NCBI RefSeq assembly: GCF_900143695.1
Contig: NZ_FRFE01000032.1
Span: 1-58,892 of the forward strand
Direction: 5' to 3'
Length of the DNA: 58,892 nucleotides
Source: Desulfopila aestuarii DSM 18488
Lineage (GTDB): Bacteria > Desulfobacterota > Desulfobulbia > Desulfobulbales > Desulfocapsaceae
Below are positions 47,001 through 55,862 of this stretch, piece by piece. Positions within the stretch are counted from its first letter, which is position 1; the number at the start of each line of letters is the position of its first letter. The position numbers were made by a program, and so were the translations under genes. Below the pieces are notes generated by a model. It had not been told where the DNA came from, ran no database searches, and saw only the letters and a program-made list of their open reading frames with translations.

Positions 47001-47742
47001 CCCCGGTTGCGGCTCGGAGCGGCTCTATTCAAACATCAGCATGGCGGCCATCTACATTCTGTTAAAGAATAATGTGCGCGTCGTTTTGCCACCGCCGTTT
47101 CTCTGCTGCGGGTTCCCGTCGAAGGTGAACGCCAAGAAAAAGATGCATGATGAGATTACTCTCAGAAACACCATTATCCTGAGTCAGATCAGAGAGATGC
47201 TCGGGTATCTGGTGTTTGATAAGTTCGTTATCAGTTGCGGTACTTGTCGTGAGGCCATTCATGATGCCGGTGCCGAGGAGATTTTTGATTGCGAGGTTCA
47301 GGACGTTTCCCGCTTTGTCCTGGAAAACAGCAGCCGGAATTTTGAAGGCCAGAAAAACAGTGCGGTTCTCTATCACGCTCCCTGCCACGATTCGTTGGAA
47401 GGTGAGGGTGTTTCTTTGGTGCGCCAGATCGCAGGTGAAGTGAAACATGCAGCTAACTGCTGTTCCGAAGCGGGGACGCTGGCCATTTCCCGGCCGGATA
47501 TCAGCTATAAGATGATGCAGCGTAAGCGCGAGTCGATCGAGGCAGCGAAAGCCGGAATAAACGGTGAGCCGACCATCGTTACGAACTGTCCTTCCTGTAT
47601 TTCTGGATTAGGACGTAATCGTGATCTCGGGGTAAAACCCGAGCATCTTGCGGTGATGTTGGCAAAAGCGTTGGGCGGTGACAGCTGGGAAAGCGAATTT
47701 ACCGAACTGCTTGGTAATCGGGTGGAAAAAGTCACCTTCTGA
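44095..47742 (+). CDS. FAD-linked oxidase / Fe-S / CCG-domain oxidoreductase (DUF3683 type)
   Basis: A 1215-residue fusion. A helical N-terminal region (about 1-150, DUF3683-like) is followed by a PCMH-type FAD domain with GGGTGLTGGCVP, and a GlcD/lactate dehydrogenase-like C-terminal FAD domain ending in the GEHGIGITKMKF motif. Two [4Fe-4S] motifs follow, near residue 773 (CVRCGKCMAGCC) and residue 835 (CTMCGKCLTPCP). Two cysteine-rich CCG domains of the HdrB/GlpC type complete the protein. Such fusions oxidise 2-hydroxy acids such as D-lactate or D-2-hydroxyglutarate and pass electrons towards quinone or a heterodisulfide reductase-like partner. The ATG at 44095 has GGTGGA upstream and is preferred over the longer frame from 43966. 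Confidence 0.9.
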   Translation: MQKKDYREIPYNFTSADDRLIINQLFGQEVWDDLQELRNLRITGRSARLVMRFMGDLFILHRNPFLYQELIESQRRRQQFFKTAEEDLSIIEKAATIGRTGSEQSTKVLNLVNICRDRLAKLKTEISNVQGRRSQILKKLTPIVGKENVWFDPFTLISHATDATDWRLFLPVAVVRPATEDQVSPVMAAIDELGLHVIPRGGGTGLTGGCVPVAADCVIINTEKLTTIYPIEYREFSHLTNGDRMVPVMKVEAGVVTSDAMACATRDKLVFATDPTSAWASTIGGNIAENAGGKTAVLWGTAIDNLLSFNIAMPGKGLVNVRRIEHPMRKILPGDTVSYEVTDQTDTLKKRIDLGSEDIRKKGLWKDITNKALKGLPGLQKEGVDGVITSAEFVLYKAYERKITFCLEFYGEDMDEASKVIVEISEEFTNEGEEALIALEHFDEEYIKAIQYKFKAARSEHPKAVLLIDMVGHNSDQINRGRKRLETLLANYANTEIFTAQDADEAARFWRDRKRLGAISARTNAFKLNEDIVLPLSALAEFTRFVDNYNIEEDIYNKEQVIHSIIGYLRTAEPIEDPDWLEAKIPKAMDLCQDTLSKLALRTKESVRHEAYIKKLMADLLELFSGYQKVLASIEEIYRQVRSKRIVIATHMHAGDGNNHVNIPVFSNDREMMRRAEKTAEDVMAKAVELDGVVSGEHGIGITKMKFLEESRRQELAAYRKAIDPRGLMSPGMLSDPEIINKVFTPSFNLLELEARILQHGSLETLAAKISKCVRCGKCMAGCCVYYPGSNIFMHPRNKNMVIGSLIEALLYDIQRSHQPRFNQMKNLEEIADHCTMCGKCLTPCPVNIDTAEVSVLERSILSDLGYKHTAPATQLSLTYLKNRNKVFNSVFRKGVLEWGSELQQLGTRLLQKVPEKLKEKDWQYVTMLKSPMMPAPTKTLWAWLPECLANEALMLKPAGEPVKTVFYFPGCGSERLYSNISMAAIYILLKNNVRVVLPPPFLCCGFPSKVNAKKKMHDEITLRNTIILSQIREMLGYLVFDKFVISCGTCREAIHDAGAEEIFDCEVQDVSRFVLENSSRNFEGQKNSAVLYHAPCHDSLEGEGVSLVRQIAGEVKHAANCCSEAGTLAISRPDISYKMMQRKRESIEAAKAGINGEPTIVTNCPSCISGLGRNRDLGVKPEHLAVMLAKALGGDSWESEFTELLGNRVEKVTF

Positions 47743-47773
47743 TCAGGATAGTATTTGCTGCCACAAAAAAACG

Positions 47774-47815
47774 AAAGCAGAAGTTCCGGTGACTCGGAGC
47801 TTCTGCTTTTTTTTT
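47774..47815 (+). terminator. Rho-independent terminator
   Basis: A 15-bp stem with one G-U pair (47774-47788 with 47795-47809), followed by nine T. It closes the oxidoreductase gene. Confidence 0.94.
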
Positions 47816-47863
47816 GAAGCTAAATCCTCAAGCTGCACTGGTAAGCAGGAGGATGTGCAGGCG

Positions 47864-48136
47864 TTAGGCCGATCTTCTTGGATGCGAACTGTGTGGTTCA
47901 GGAGGGCCGAGTCGGATGTTACTTGATTTTTTGAGGATGGAGCCGTTTGCGAGGGTAAGGGTGCCGTCGTCCTCGCTACGAAAAACCTCTTCTCCATCCA
48001 CAGAGTTGAGGTTCAGGTGTTTGCTGGTTGCTATCAGTGTTCCGGTTTTATCGAGAGTGATTTCCTGGCTAATGACAACCGTCTGCTGCCGCAATGTTTT
48101 ATCGGTTACGGCAAATGAGCCGATGACTTCTTTCAT
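47864..48136 (-). CDS. Small protein of unknown function
   Basis: A 90-residue protein with an alternating hydrophobic/polar pattern suggesting a beta-rich domain (SFAVTDKTLRQQTVVISQEI), followed by a Pro/Ser-rich tail. The start at 48136 has a GAGG 12 bases upstream, which is longer than ideal. Nothing opposes it on the other strand, and no family is recognised. Confidence 0.5.
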   Translation of the reverse strand: MKEVIGSFAVTDKTLRQQTVVISQEITLDKTGTLIATSKHLNLNSVDGEEVFRSEDDGTLTLANGSILKKSSNIRLGPPEPHSSHPRRSA

Positions 48137-48845
48137 AAACGAAAACAACCTCAAGAATAAAGCTATAAGCTAAAGACCCAGTGGACATTCAGCTCCGTGT
48201 AGCAAAAATCGTATGGCCTCAGCAGTATTTTCCGAGACTTCACCTGCAATACGTGGATTGCGATCTGAGGAACGCAAAAAATGTGTTGTCGTAACCGGTA
48301 TGGGTGGTTGGGTAGGATTGTTACGGGACAAACACAATAGGCGCCTATTATGCACGGAAGCAAAAAATGATGCCATATAAAATGAATGCACATTGCAAAA
48401 ATAACGGATTATCGAGGTTATGTGCGTTGGGGTGCTTGTGAATGCCACAAGGTGGCTGTGATTTTGTTAAATGCTAGAGCGTGTTAGGTGCGGAAGAGGC
48501 TGTTTTTCTATCATTATCCCATTTTGTCGTATTCTTGATTGGCAATAGTGTAATGGCTTTGAAGCCGTATATCTGTATTCTGCTTGAGCCTGTTGCCCTC
48601 TATTTCTGAAGAGTAGTGGCAATCGATGCATCTGCTCCATTCAACGATGAATTTTGAAGGTAGGTTGATTTATGTGTCTGTTTTAATTTGCATATCATTG
48701 GCAACTTCCTGTAAGTCCTGACTTGACAAGTTCTCCGTGTGACCACATTGTGGTAGTTGTGACTGCCAATGTACTGAATATTGTTCCTGGCGCATTGGAA
48801 GCGTCACACAGCTGAAGTATCCCACTTTCTTATCTGGAGGATGAT
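48137..48845. other. Long intergenic region upstream of sodB
   Basis: These 709 bases contain no convincing gene. I see a GCCAC/GTGGC hairpin (48444-48456) and the candidate sodB promoter near the right end. A regulatory RNA cannot be excluded. Confidence 0.4.
48723..48753 (+). promoter_or_regulatory. Possible sodB promoter and operator
   Basis: TTGACA (48723-48728) is followed after 17 bp by the weak hexamer CATTGT. The palindrome CCACATTGTGG (48743-48753) overlaps the -10 and is flanked by two TGTGAC repeats, a possible repressor site. Confidence 0.4.
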
Positions 48846-49448
48846 ATGAGTCATAAATTACCAGATTTACCATATGGTTATGATGCACTTGAGCCCTATT
48901 TCGATGCGAAGACCATGGAAATTCACCATACCAAGCATCATCAAACCTATGTAGATAAACTCAATGGAGCCCTGCAAGGTCATGAGCAGTTTGGCGGTCA
49001 CACCGCAGAACAGCTCGTCTCCAACCTGAACGAGGTGCCGGAAACCATCCGGACCGCCGTTCGGAATCATGGCGGCGGACATGCCAATCACTCATTTTTC
49101 TGGCCGATGCTGAAAAAAAATGTTGTACCGGCAGGGCCAGCATTTGATGCTATCGTTAAGCAGTTTGGCAGTTTTGAGGGATTTAAGGAGAAGTTTTCCA
49201 CCAGTGCCGCACTTCTCTTCGGTAGTGGCTGGGCCTGGCTGGTTCGAGAGGAGAGTGGTCTTGCCATTGTGACCACTGCGAATCAGGACAACCCTTTAAC
49301 CCTCGGCAAAAAGCCGGTTCTCGGCATCGACGTCTGGGAGCATGCCTATTACCTCAAATACCAGAATCGCAGGCCGGAATATATCGAGGCGTTCTTTCAG
49401 GTCATCAACTGGGAGAAGGTGAACGAGTACTACGAGGCTGCCGGTTAA
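48846..49448 (+). CDS. sodB: Superoxide dismutase, Fe/Mn type
   Basis: A 200-residue protein. The metal ligands lie in [15 protein letters not shown] (His27-type helix), NHSFFWP, and [13 protein letters not shown]. The [10 protein letters not shown] and [14 protein letters not shown] stretches favour the iron branch. GGAGG lies five bases before the ATG. It removes superoxide during oxygen exposure. Confidence 0.96.
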   Translation: MSHKLPDLPYGYDALEPYFDAKTMEIHHTKHHQTYVDKLNGALQGHEQFGGHTAEQLVSNLNEVPETIRTAVRNHGGGHANHSFFWPMLKKNVVPAGPAFDAIVKQFGSFEGFKEKFSTSAALLFGSGWAWLVREESGLAIVTTANQDNPLTLGKKPVLGIDVWEHAYYLKYQNRRPEYIEAFFQVINWEKVNEYYEAAG

Positions 49449-49489
49449 AAGCAATTTTTCAAAAAAGACATAACATCTCCTTCTCCACG

Positions 49490-49530
49490 ACTGCCCTCCA
49501 GGTTTTCCGACTTGAGGGCAGTTTTCTTTT
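49490..49530 (+). terminator. sodB terminator
   Basis: A 9-bp stem (ACTGCCCTC, 49490-49498, with GAGGGCAGT, 49514-49522), followed by TTTTCTTTT. Confidence 0.88.
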
Positions 49531-49766
49531 GCATAACAGCTCATGGGAGCCTGTGGATTGTTTCACAGCTCTGTACTTTGCTGTCAATAACGATTGCCTG
49601 CCGGTTGTGCTCTGGGAAGGTTGCATTGACAGGGACCTTGGTAAAGCATACATTGAGATTGAGCAAGCCTGACTGGTTGATGGAGATGGCTGGCAGCATC
49701 TCTCATTTCCCGCTCTATCCATGATGCCCTTATCGTTTCTTGCCCATTCTGACAGGAGGAGTGTAC

Positions 49767-50141
49767 ATGACAGTACAGCATTCGTTTTCAAAAATTGAAA
49801 AGGAACTCTTGCCCGCTTTCAGGCAACAGATCGGCAGTGCTGAATCAACTGAGGATGTGAAGAAGTTCTTTGTGCACACCATTCAGGATCTGGTGAACAA
49901 AGCAAGTGAAGGGGAGGTGAAGCCACGGTATGAGGATATCCGGCTGAATCACCTCATGGAAAGTGATGTCGAACCGCGGTTTGTTTTACATGATAACCTG
50001 GTGTCCAACCCACAATTCGCCTCGATATGGGGCGAATCCGACCTGCCGCATATTGTCGGCAGATTTGCGACTTCTGCCTGCAACAGATACAAGCACCTTG
50101 AGAAGAATCCGGAGAAGACCGAGGCCAAAATTCGGATGTAA
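49767..50141 (+). CDS. Small soluble protein of unknown function
   Basis: A 124-residue mostly helical protein with many charged residues. AGGAGG lies six bases before the ATG at 49767, which is preferred to the longer frame from 49740. No family is recognised. It lies between sodB and the convergent DUF6794-like gene. Confidence 0.75.
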   Translation: MTVQHSFSKIEKELLPAFRQQIGSAESTEDVKKFFVHTIQDLVNKASEGEVKPRYEDIRLNHLMESDVEPRFVLHDNLVSNPQFASIWGESDLPHIVGRFATSACNRYKHLEKNPEKTEAKIRM

Positions 50142-50199
50142 CCATTCTCTCTGAAGGAAAATGGAGCGGGGAATCGGCCCTGCAACGAAGCGATTCGGG

Positions 50200-50532
50200 C
50201 TATGCCTTCACCAGCCGCAGGTGATGATTGGCCCGAATCTTCCTCCACAGTTCTTTGATGATCACCATTGCGGGATCTTCAAAGCTGTCATACTCTCGTC
50301 CGAGATACGAACGGCAGGATTCGATGAGGTGATCGTTGCCGTTGTAGAGCCCGAATTCCTTTCGAATAGACTTGGCAAGAGCCAGATAAACCGAAGAGTC
50401 GAGCTCTTCTTCGGAGAGCGTGGCCATGATTACGCGGTCTCGCAAGAGTAGATCGGAGAAGAGGATGTCGACGACTTCTTCGACAGTACGGGGCAGTTGT
50501 TTGGGCTGTGGGGAGTCAAGTGGTTGAAACAT
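50200..50532 (-). CDS. DUF6794-like small protein
   Basis: A 110-residue helical protein. The pattern LPRTVEEVVDILFSDL, then SIRKEFGLYNGNDHLIESC, resembles DUF6794 (no known function), with a Ser/Asp-rich C-terminal AMVIIKELWRKI helix. The binding site is weak. Confidence 0.7.
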   Translation of the reverse strand: MFQPLDSPQPKQLPRTVEEVVDILFSDLLLRDRVIMATLSEEELDSSVYLALAKSIRKEFGLYNGNDHLIESCRSYLGREYDSFEDPAMVIIKELWRKIRANHHLRLVKA

Positions 50533-50728
50533 GATGGTTACATCTACATCTGTGCAATAAAACCGGGTGCTGCCTAAAGGTATTGCGTTATCGTATACGG
50601 TGACTTCGCGGTCGTCTATCTATGGAAAAGCCTGTCCGTCCCTTGCTGTGTAAGTCCAGCATCTACCGTATATTTTAAGACATTTGCCGGGGCTGTCACG
50701 TAAAATATTGTCCGGACAGGGCTGCGGG

Positions 50729-50747
50729 ACCGGGCCTGTGGCCCGGT
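50729..50747. other. GC-rich hairpin after the phosphatidyltransferase gene
   Basis: An 8-bp stem ACCGGGCC/GGCCCGGT with a 3-nt loop, extended by GCG/CGC across a small internal loop. No T-run follows on either strand. It may end the 50773 gene or be a folded 3' element. A TGTCCGGACA palindrome lies nearby (50709-50718). Confidence 0.4.
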
Positions 50748-50772
50748 GGTCGCGAAAAAATACTGCTGAATC

Positions 50773-52071
50773 CTACTGTTCACTTTCCGATGGAGCATGC
50801 CATTTTCTACCGGCAAAGATGTAGAAAATTACAGATGTCAGGATCAGATAACCGAACATTTCGGCGTTTTTGGTTTTGAAGACATACGCAAGGGCGACGA
50901 TAATGGTGGCGCTGGTCAGAAAAAATAAGGGGCGCGGCATCTCTTTTAGAATCACGCGGCCGAAATGCGCAAAGCGGATATGGCTCACCATCAACGCCAC
51001 CGAGATCATGGCGACCCCTAATAGGATGTTGGGCGGAAAGATCAGAGCAGCCCCGAGTACGATCAGTGCCCCGGCTGGGCTGGGCAGACCGTTGAAGATG
51101 CCGGGCGGCAGATCGGTACGGTCTTTGTCGGTGGTGACGAAGCGAATGAGTCTGAAAGCTACGCCGCCAATGAAGATCAGACCAAAGATCCAGGCGAATG
51201 AGCCGCCGGCCTTTACCATCACATACGCGGGTGCCAGGCCGAAGCTGACGAAATCGGCAATGTCATCGAGATACGGCCCGTATTTGGTGCCACCGTGTTT
51301 TTCCGCCATCCGGCCGTCGAACAGGTCAAAGAGCTGGCCCATAATAATAATGCAGATGGCCCAGGCGAACCGCCCCTGACTGGTGAGTACCAGGCTGGTA
51401 ACGCCGCAAATAAAGTTCAGGGTTGAGAGAATATCGGCATAGAGCCGATTGGGAATGAATTTAAATACCACCGAGGCGGTGGAGAGGATGATGCAGGCAG
51501 TCAACACCTCGTCGCCCAGATTGATGATCGTTCGGTTCTCGTCTAAGAGGGCGCAGAAGATCACCAGGGCAAAGCAGATAATGGCCTTGATTTTCCCGAA
51601 ATTATTGGCCGCGCCTGAGACATTGAGCAATTTGAGGATGTGCCGGGCGAAAAACTGGCCGGCAAATTCAATCGCCACCAGGATCCAGATGAGATTGATC
51701 CCTAGAATGCCCTTGTAGGCAAAGCCGATGAGCGGCGGCAGATAGGTCAACTTGTCGCACATGGGGTCAAGCCATTCCCCCCATTTTGTCCCGAGTCCGC
51801 AGCCTCTTGCTACGATGCCGTCAACGCCGTCGAGAATAGCGGCAAAGGTAAAAATAAAAATGGCGGCAGCCTGAAAGCCGGTGAAAAAGTACAATACCAG
51901 GCCAACGAATGCCATGCCGGTTCGCCAGTAACAGATGGCGTTGGGGTGCAGCAGCCACTGATGGGCGTAGATATAGTCGTGCATCGACTGTTTTTTCATC
52001 ATCTGGCTGAACCAGATATAAAAAGCAGTGCCGATAGCGCCGGCAGCAGCAATTACAATGAATCGTTCCAT
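50773..52071 (-). CDS. Tandem CDP-alcohol phosphatidyltransferase fusion
   Basis: A 432-residue membrane protein with two CDP-alcohol phosphatidyltransferase domains. The first (about 40-200) has a perfect motif: Asp81, Asp84-Gly85, Ala88-Arg89, Gly98, Asp102, Asp106. The second (about 205-430) resembles phosphatidylserine synthase (the DDIADFVSFGLAPAY stretch) and has Asp249, Asp252-Gly253, Ala256, Gly265, Asp269 and Asp273, but Glu257 replaces the conserved Arg and the spacing to Gly is one shorter. The usual enzymes are single domain. It could make two phospholipid headgroups or contain one inactive copy. Confidence 0.9.
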   Translation of the reverse strand: MERFIVIAAAGAIGTAFYIWFSQMMKKQSMHDYIYAHQWLLHPNAICYWRTGMAFVGLVLYFFTGFQAAAIFIFTFAAILDGVDGIVARGCGLGTKWGEWLDPMCDKLTYLPPLIGFAYKGILGINLIWILVAIEFAGQFFARHILKLLNVSGAANNFGKIKAIICFALVIFCALLDENRTIINLGDEVLTACIILSTASVVFKFIPNRLYADILSTLNFICGVTSLVLTSQGRFAWAICIIIMGQLFDLFDGRMAEKHGGTKYGPYLDDIADFVSFGLAPAYVMVKAGGSFAWIFGLIFIGGVAFRLIRFVTTDKDRTDLPPGIFNGLPSPAGALIVLGAALIFPPNILLGVAMISVALMVSHIRFAHFGRVILKEMPRPLFFLTSATIIVALAYVFKTKNAEMFGYLILTSVIFYIFAGRKWHAPSESEQ

Positions 52072-52143
52072 GGTCTACTCTGGGTGAGGTGCGTTTGGGA
52101 TGCTGCCCGGGCTGGCCGGATCAACGGTCACATTTCTATCGGT

Positions 52144-52175
52144 GGACTGTTTACCATTTTACCGGCAAATAGTCC
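52144..52175. promoter_or_regulatory. Imperfect palindrome in the divergent region before topB
   Basis: Arms GGACTGTTTACC (52144-52155) and GGCAAATAGTCC (52164-52175) pair with one mismatch and one G-U. It lies between the divergent phosphatidyltransferase and topB genes and may be an operator. Confidence 0.35.
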
Positions 52176-52336
52176 ATTGATGAGAAAAAAGTTGCGGCAG
52201 TTCCTGTGGTGTCGAGACAAAAAAGTGGCAACGAGGGTGAGAGAACTTTGATTTTTTCTGCCAAACAGGATAGGAAAGACGACCACAATCGCGCCATCTT
52301 TTCAGCGCTACCCGATGAAACCGAGGAGAAGTAACG

Positions 52337-54529
52337 ATGGGGATGACCCTGCTCATAGCGGAAAAACCGAGTGTCGGCAAAGACCTGGCCACCTTTCTGG
52401 GAATTACCGGTAAAGGCAGGGGGTATTTTGTCTGCCAGGGGGATGTTGTCTGTACCTGGTGCATCGGCCATATCCTGGAGCAGGCTGAACCGCACGTCTA
52501 CAACCCGCGCTATAAGCAGTGGCGGGCTGCTGATCTACCCATCATCCCTGAGAAATGGATACTTGAGCCGATTCCCAGAACCATGGAACAGCTCGGTATT
52601 ATCAAGGGGTTCCTGCAGAAGGCCGAGAAGGTTATCAATGCAGGCGATCCGGAACGTGAAGGCCAGCTGATCATCGACGAGGTGCTCGATTATCTTGGCT
52701 ATACCGGCCCGGCCCAACGATTATGGATATCGGCCCTTGATGTGCGGACAATAAAAAAGGGTTTTGCAAATCTTCGCGACAACAAAGAGTTTAAAAATAT
52801 TCGTGACGCGGCCACCTGCCGCTCCAATGCCGATTGGCTGGTGGGGATAAACGTTACCCGGGCGCTCACCATTGCCGCCGGGCAATCCAATACCCTGCTT
52901 TCTGCCGGGCGAGTGCAGACCCCGACACTTTCCCTGGTTGTGGATCGCGATCGCGAGATTGAGCAGTTTGTGAAAAAGCCCTACTGGGTCATGCGGGCCA
53001 CGGTGGAACATGCCGAAGGCCCATTTGTTGCCACCTGGATGCCCGATGAACTCGCCTTGGGGCTCGACCCCGAAGGGCGGCTGGTTAATGAAGCAGCTGC
53101 CGATCAGCTGCGGGAGAAGGTGCTGGGGAAAACCGGTGTTGTGACTGCCAGGGAACAAGCCCTGAAGCGAAAAAAACCACCGTTGCCCTTTCTCTTATCC
53201 GATCTGCAGAAAAAGGCCGAGGACAAGTTCGGTTACTCGCCAAAGCAGACGCTGGATATCGGCCAGGGGCTCTATGAACGGCACAAGGTGCTTACCTATA
53301 TGCGTACCGAATGTCGCTATCTGCCCAACGAGATGTTCGAAGACGCGCCCTCTGTGCTGCAGACCCTGCGGGCCCAGAATATCGAAGGCGCGCACGACGC
53401 CGACCCCACCATCCAGTCTCCGGCCTGGGATACCAGCAAGCAGGGGGCCGAGGCCCACCATGGTATTATCCCCACCGAGGTCATGCCGAAAAACCTCACG
53501 GAAGAGGAGTGCAATATCTATCTGCTTGTGGCTCGGCGGTTTTTGAAACAGTTTTATCCCGACTATGAATACTATTCGAGCAACGTCGTGGTAAAGGTTG
53601 AGGATGAGCTTTGGAAGGGCACCGGCATTTCCATTAAGGAATTGGGATGGATGGTCTTAAACGATCAGCAGACCAAGGAAAAGATTTTGCCCGTGGTGGC
53701 GAAAGGTGATGAAGTGAATATCACCGATGTGGAAAAAGAGCAGAAGTTCACCAAACCGCCCAGTCGGTTTACCGAAGCATCGCTGCAGGTGGCTATGACC
53801 GAGGTACACAAGTTTGTTGAGGATCCGGTCATTAAGGCGCGGCTCAAAGAGAACTCCGGCATCGGTACCTCCGCCACCAGAACCAATATTATTGGCGAGC
53901 TGCAAAATCGCAACTACCTTGAGAAGCAGGGCAAGGTGCTCGTTTCCACGCCATTGGGCCGCGAGCTGATCGACAAAATCCATCCGACGCTCAAGAATCC
54001 CGGTATGACGGCAATCTGGGAAGATGCGCTGGATCGGATCTGTGAAGGGCAGCTGGGTCGAGAGGAATTTATCGCCGAGCTGACCCGGCGGATGGCCAAT
54101 ATGGTGCGGTATGCGCTTGCCACCCGCTTTTCTGAAAAGGTTACCGGCAAGGTCTACCGCTGCCTCTGCGGTGGACGGCTATCACGACTGGAGTCAAAGA
54201 ACAAAAAGGGGAAATATTTCTGGGTTTGCTCCGAAGGGCGCGAAAAGGGGTGCCCGCCGCGGTCCGACTATAATGGTGCACCTGGCGCCGCCTTTATGGA
54301 GCGGCCGGACAGCGGTCCTCCCTGCCCAACCTGTGGCAAAGGATATCTGATCCGTTATGAGAGCAACCGACGGATGGGCAGCTATTTCTGGGGCTGTTCC
54401 ACTGGTCGGGAAGGAAAATGCCCTTTGCGGCGTGATGAAAACGGGAAACCAGGCGCGGAACTGGTCTTTCAGAACAACCAGAGCCGACCGGAAGCGGATA
54501 ACGACAAAGCAACTTCACCGCAGGCGTAA
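52337..54529 (+). CDS. topB: DNA topoisomerase III
   Basis: A 730-residue type IA topoisomerase. The toprim domain has AEKPSVGKDLA and NAGDPEREGQLI, and the catalytic tyrosine is Tyr321 in LTYMRTECRYLP. The C-terminus carries two CxC/CxxC-type zinc-ribbon units (YRCLCGGRLSR..., then CPTCGKGYLIRYE...), as in many TopB-like proteins. GAGGAG precedes the ATG. It decatenates and processes recombination intermediates. Confidence 0.94.
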   Translation: MGMTLLIAEKPSVGKDLATFLGITGKGRGYFVCQGDVVCTWCIGHILEQAEPHVYNPRYKQWRAADLPIIPEKWILEPIPRTMEQLGIIKGFLQKAEKVINAGDPEREGQLIIDEVLDYLGYTGPAQRLWISALDVRTIKKGFANLRDNKEFKNIRDAATCRSNADWLVGINVTRALTIAAGQSNTLLSAGRVQTPTLSLVVDRDREIEQFVKKPYWVMRATVEHAEGPFVATWMPDELALGLDPEGRLVNEAAADQLREKVLGKTGVVTAREQALKRKKPPLPFLLSDLQKKAEDKFGYSPKQTLDIGQGLYERHKVLTYMRTECRYLPNEMFEDAPSVLQTLRAQNIEGAHDADPTIQSPAWDTSKQGAEAHHGIIPTEVMPKNLTEEECNIYLLVARRFLKQFYPDYEYYSSNVVVKVEDELWKGTGISIKELGWMVLNDQQTKEKILPVVAKGDEVNITDVEKEQKFTKPPSRFTEASLQVAMTEVHKFVEDPVIKARLKENSGIGTSATRTNIIGELQNRNYLEKQGKVLVSTPLGRELIDKIHPTLKNPGMTAIWEDALDRICEGQLGREEFIAELTRRMANMVRYALATRFSEKVTGKVYRCLCGGRLSRLESKNKKGKYFWVCSEGREKGCPPRSDYNGAPGAAFMERPDSGPPCPTCGKGYLIRYESNRRMGSYFWGCSTGREGKCPLRRDENGKPGAELVFQNNQSRPEADNDKATSPQA

Positions 54530-54545
54530 CTTGGATGAGAAACAT

Positions 54546-54899
54546 ATGAAAAAAACACGACAGGGACTGGTCTATTCGACAGAGACGGGAAAACTCTGCC
54601 CAGGTTGCGGACAGCCGCCCAAACAGTGCAGCTGCAAAAAAGCACAGGTTGTACCGAATGACGGGGTGGTGCGGATCAGCCGGCAGACCAAAGGACGTAA
54701 AGGGGCGGGTGTGTCACTTATTTCCGGGGTGCCACTGGCCGAGGCGGAACTGAAGGTTCTTGCCAAAAACCTGAAACAGAAATGCGGCACCGGCGGCACC
54801 ATTAAAAATGGGGTGATCGAGATTCAGGGTGACCATCGGGAATTGTTGCGCGAACTTCTTCAACAGGCCGGCTATACGGTAAAACTTGCGGGCGGTTGA
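54546..54899 (+). CDS. Sui1/YciH-family translation factor-like protein
   Basis: A 117-residue protein. An N-terminal zinc-binding segment (CPGCG, then CSC) is followed by the SUI1/eIF1-like fold with GAGVSLISGVPL, the KKLKQKCGTGGTIKNGVIEIQGD-type loop, and a LLQQAGYTVKLAGG ending. Bacterial members (YciH) affect start-site discrimination. The gene follows topB by 16 nt, so the two are probably co-transcribed. Confidence 0.9.
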   Translation: MKKTRQGLVYSTETGKLCPGCGQPPKQCSCKKAQVVPNDGVVRISRQTKGRKGAGVSLISGVPLAEAELKVLAKNLKQKCGTGGTIKNGVIEIQGDHRELLRELLQQAGYTVKLAGG

Positions 54900-54960
54900 G
54901 TCGTTGCTGTTTCCTTCCAGGTTCACGGCAGCGTAGCGTCATGCCTGCATAGCATGCAGC

Positions 54961-55611
54961 TTAACGACTATACTGTAATATCCGGCCCTGAAAAGGCCGG
55001 CTGAGCAGTCCTACATCCACTGTTTCTCCTCCTCCCTCCTCATAACCCAACTCCACCATTTGCCGTCCGAAACGGTTGCTGTGTCCCCGACCGGGATCGA
55101 CGATGATCACTTCACATCTTGGCAGCGCGTGCTGATTTATAAAGGTAGCCAGCAATGTTGCGTGATCGGCTTCGTAAAGCAGGTCACTGCCGATAATGAG
55201 GTCGAACTCGCCCAGGTCGCTCTCTTCATCCGTCCAGCCGGTTCTGACAAAAGGTATGGCCGGACCGTTGTTTAGCTTTGTGTTTTCGGAAAGAAAGGCT
55301 CCTGCTTCTGGATGATGATCAGTTGCAGTGATATCGGCAAGGCGATGGTTCAGGACCAGGCTGGCCAGGCCGATGCCGCAGCCGACCTCGAGAATCCGTT
55401 TGCCGGCGATGCTGAACCGGGACATCAGATGAGCGAGCACCTCTCCTGAGACCCAGACCACACCGAACATGGGCCAGGCTGCCGAGCAGATCCCAAGATT
55501 GGCGGCAATATCATCATTGTCTGAGAATTGCTGATTGTCACGGAGCGTGCGGAGGTGAATATCGGTATCTCCGAATTCTATAGTCTGGTAGCGAAACCGC
55601 AAAGGGGCCAT
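54961..55611 (-). CDS. SAM-dependent methyltransferase, METTL21-like
   Basis: A 216-residue methyltransferase. Motif I is ILEVGCGIGLASLVL (about 74-88), the DLLYE motif IV-like block follows near 145, and an N-terminal FPMFGVVW-type stretch resembles the METTL21 protein lysine methyltransferases. The substrate is unknown. The binding site before its ATG is weak. Confidence 0.85.
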   Translation of the reverse strand: MAPLRFRYQTIEFGDTDIHLRTLRDNQQFSDNDDIAANLGICSAAWPMFGVVWVSGEVLAHLMSRFSIAGKRILEVGCGIGLASLVLNHRLADITATDHHPEAGAFLSENTKLNNGPAIPFVRTGWTDEESDLGEFDLIIGSDLLYEADHATLLATFINQHALPRCEVIIVDPGRGHSNRFGRQMVELGYEEGGGETVDVGLLSRPFQGRILQYSR

Positions 55612-55862
55612 GAAATACCGGGTCGTGGAGGTTTACAGTGCCCTGGCTGGGATCGAAGCGAAAACGCTGAGATTGCTGACCACTGAGAGTGGTGCATAAC
55701 GAAAGTGCACTTTCACAGCATAAGCAGCGGTGGCCAAATAGCAAATTCTATTTGTCAGGAGATGGCTTGGGTAAATGGAAGACGATGATGCTGAGATCGT
55801 ATTGCAATAAGGCCAGCCGAGGGGTATTCGAACTCTCGGCCGGTCCTGACGTTAAGGTGGCC

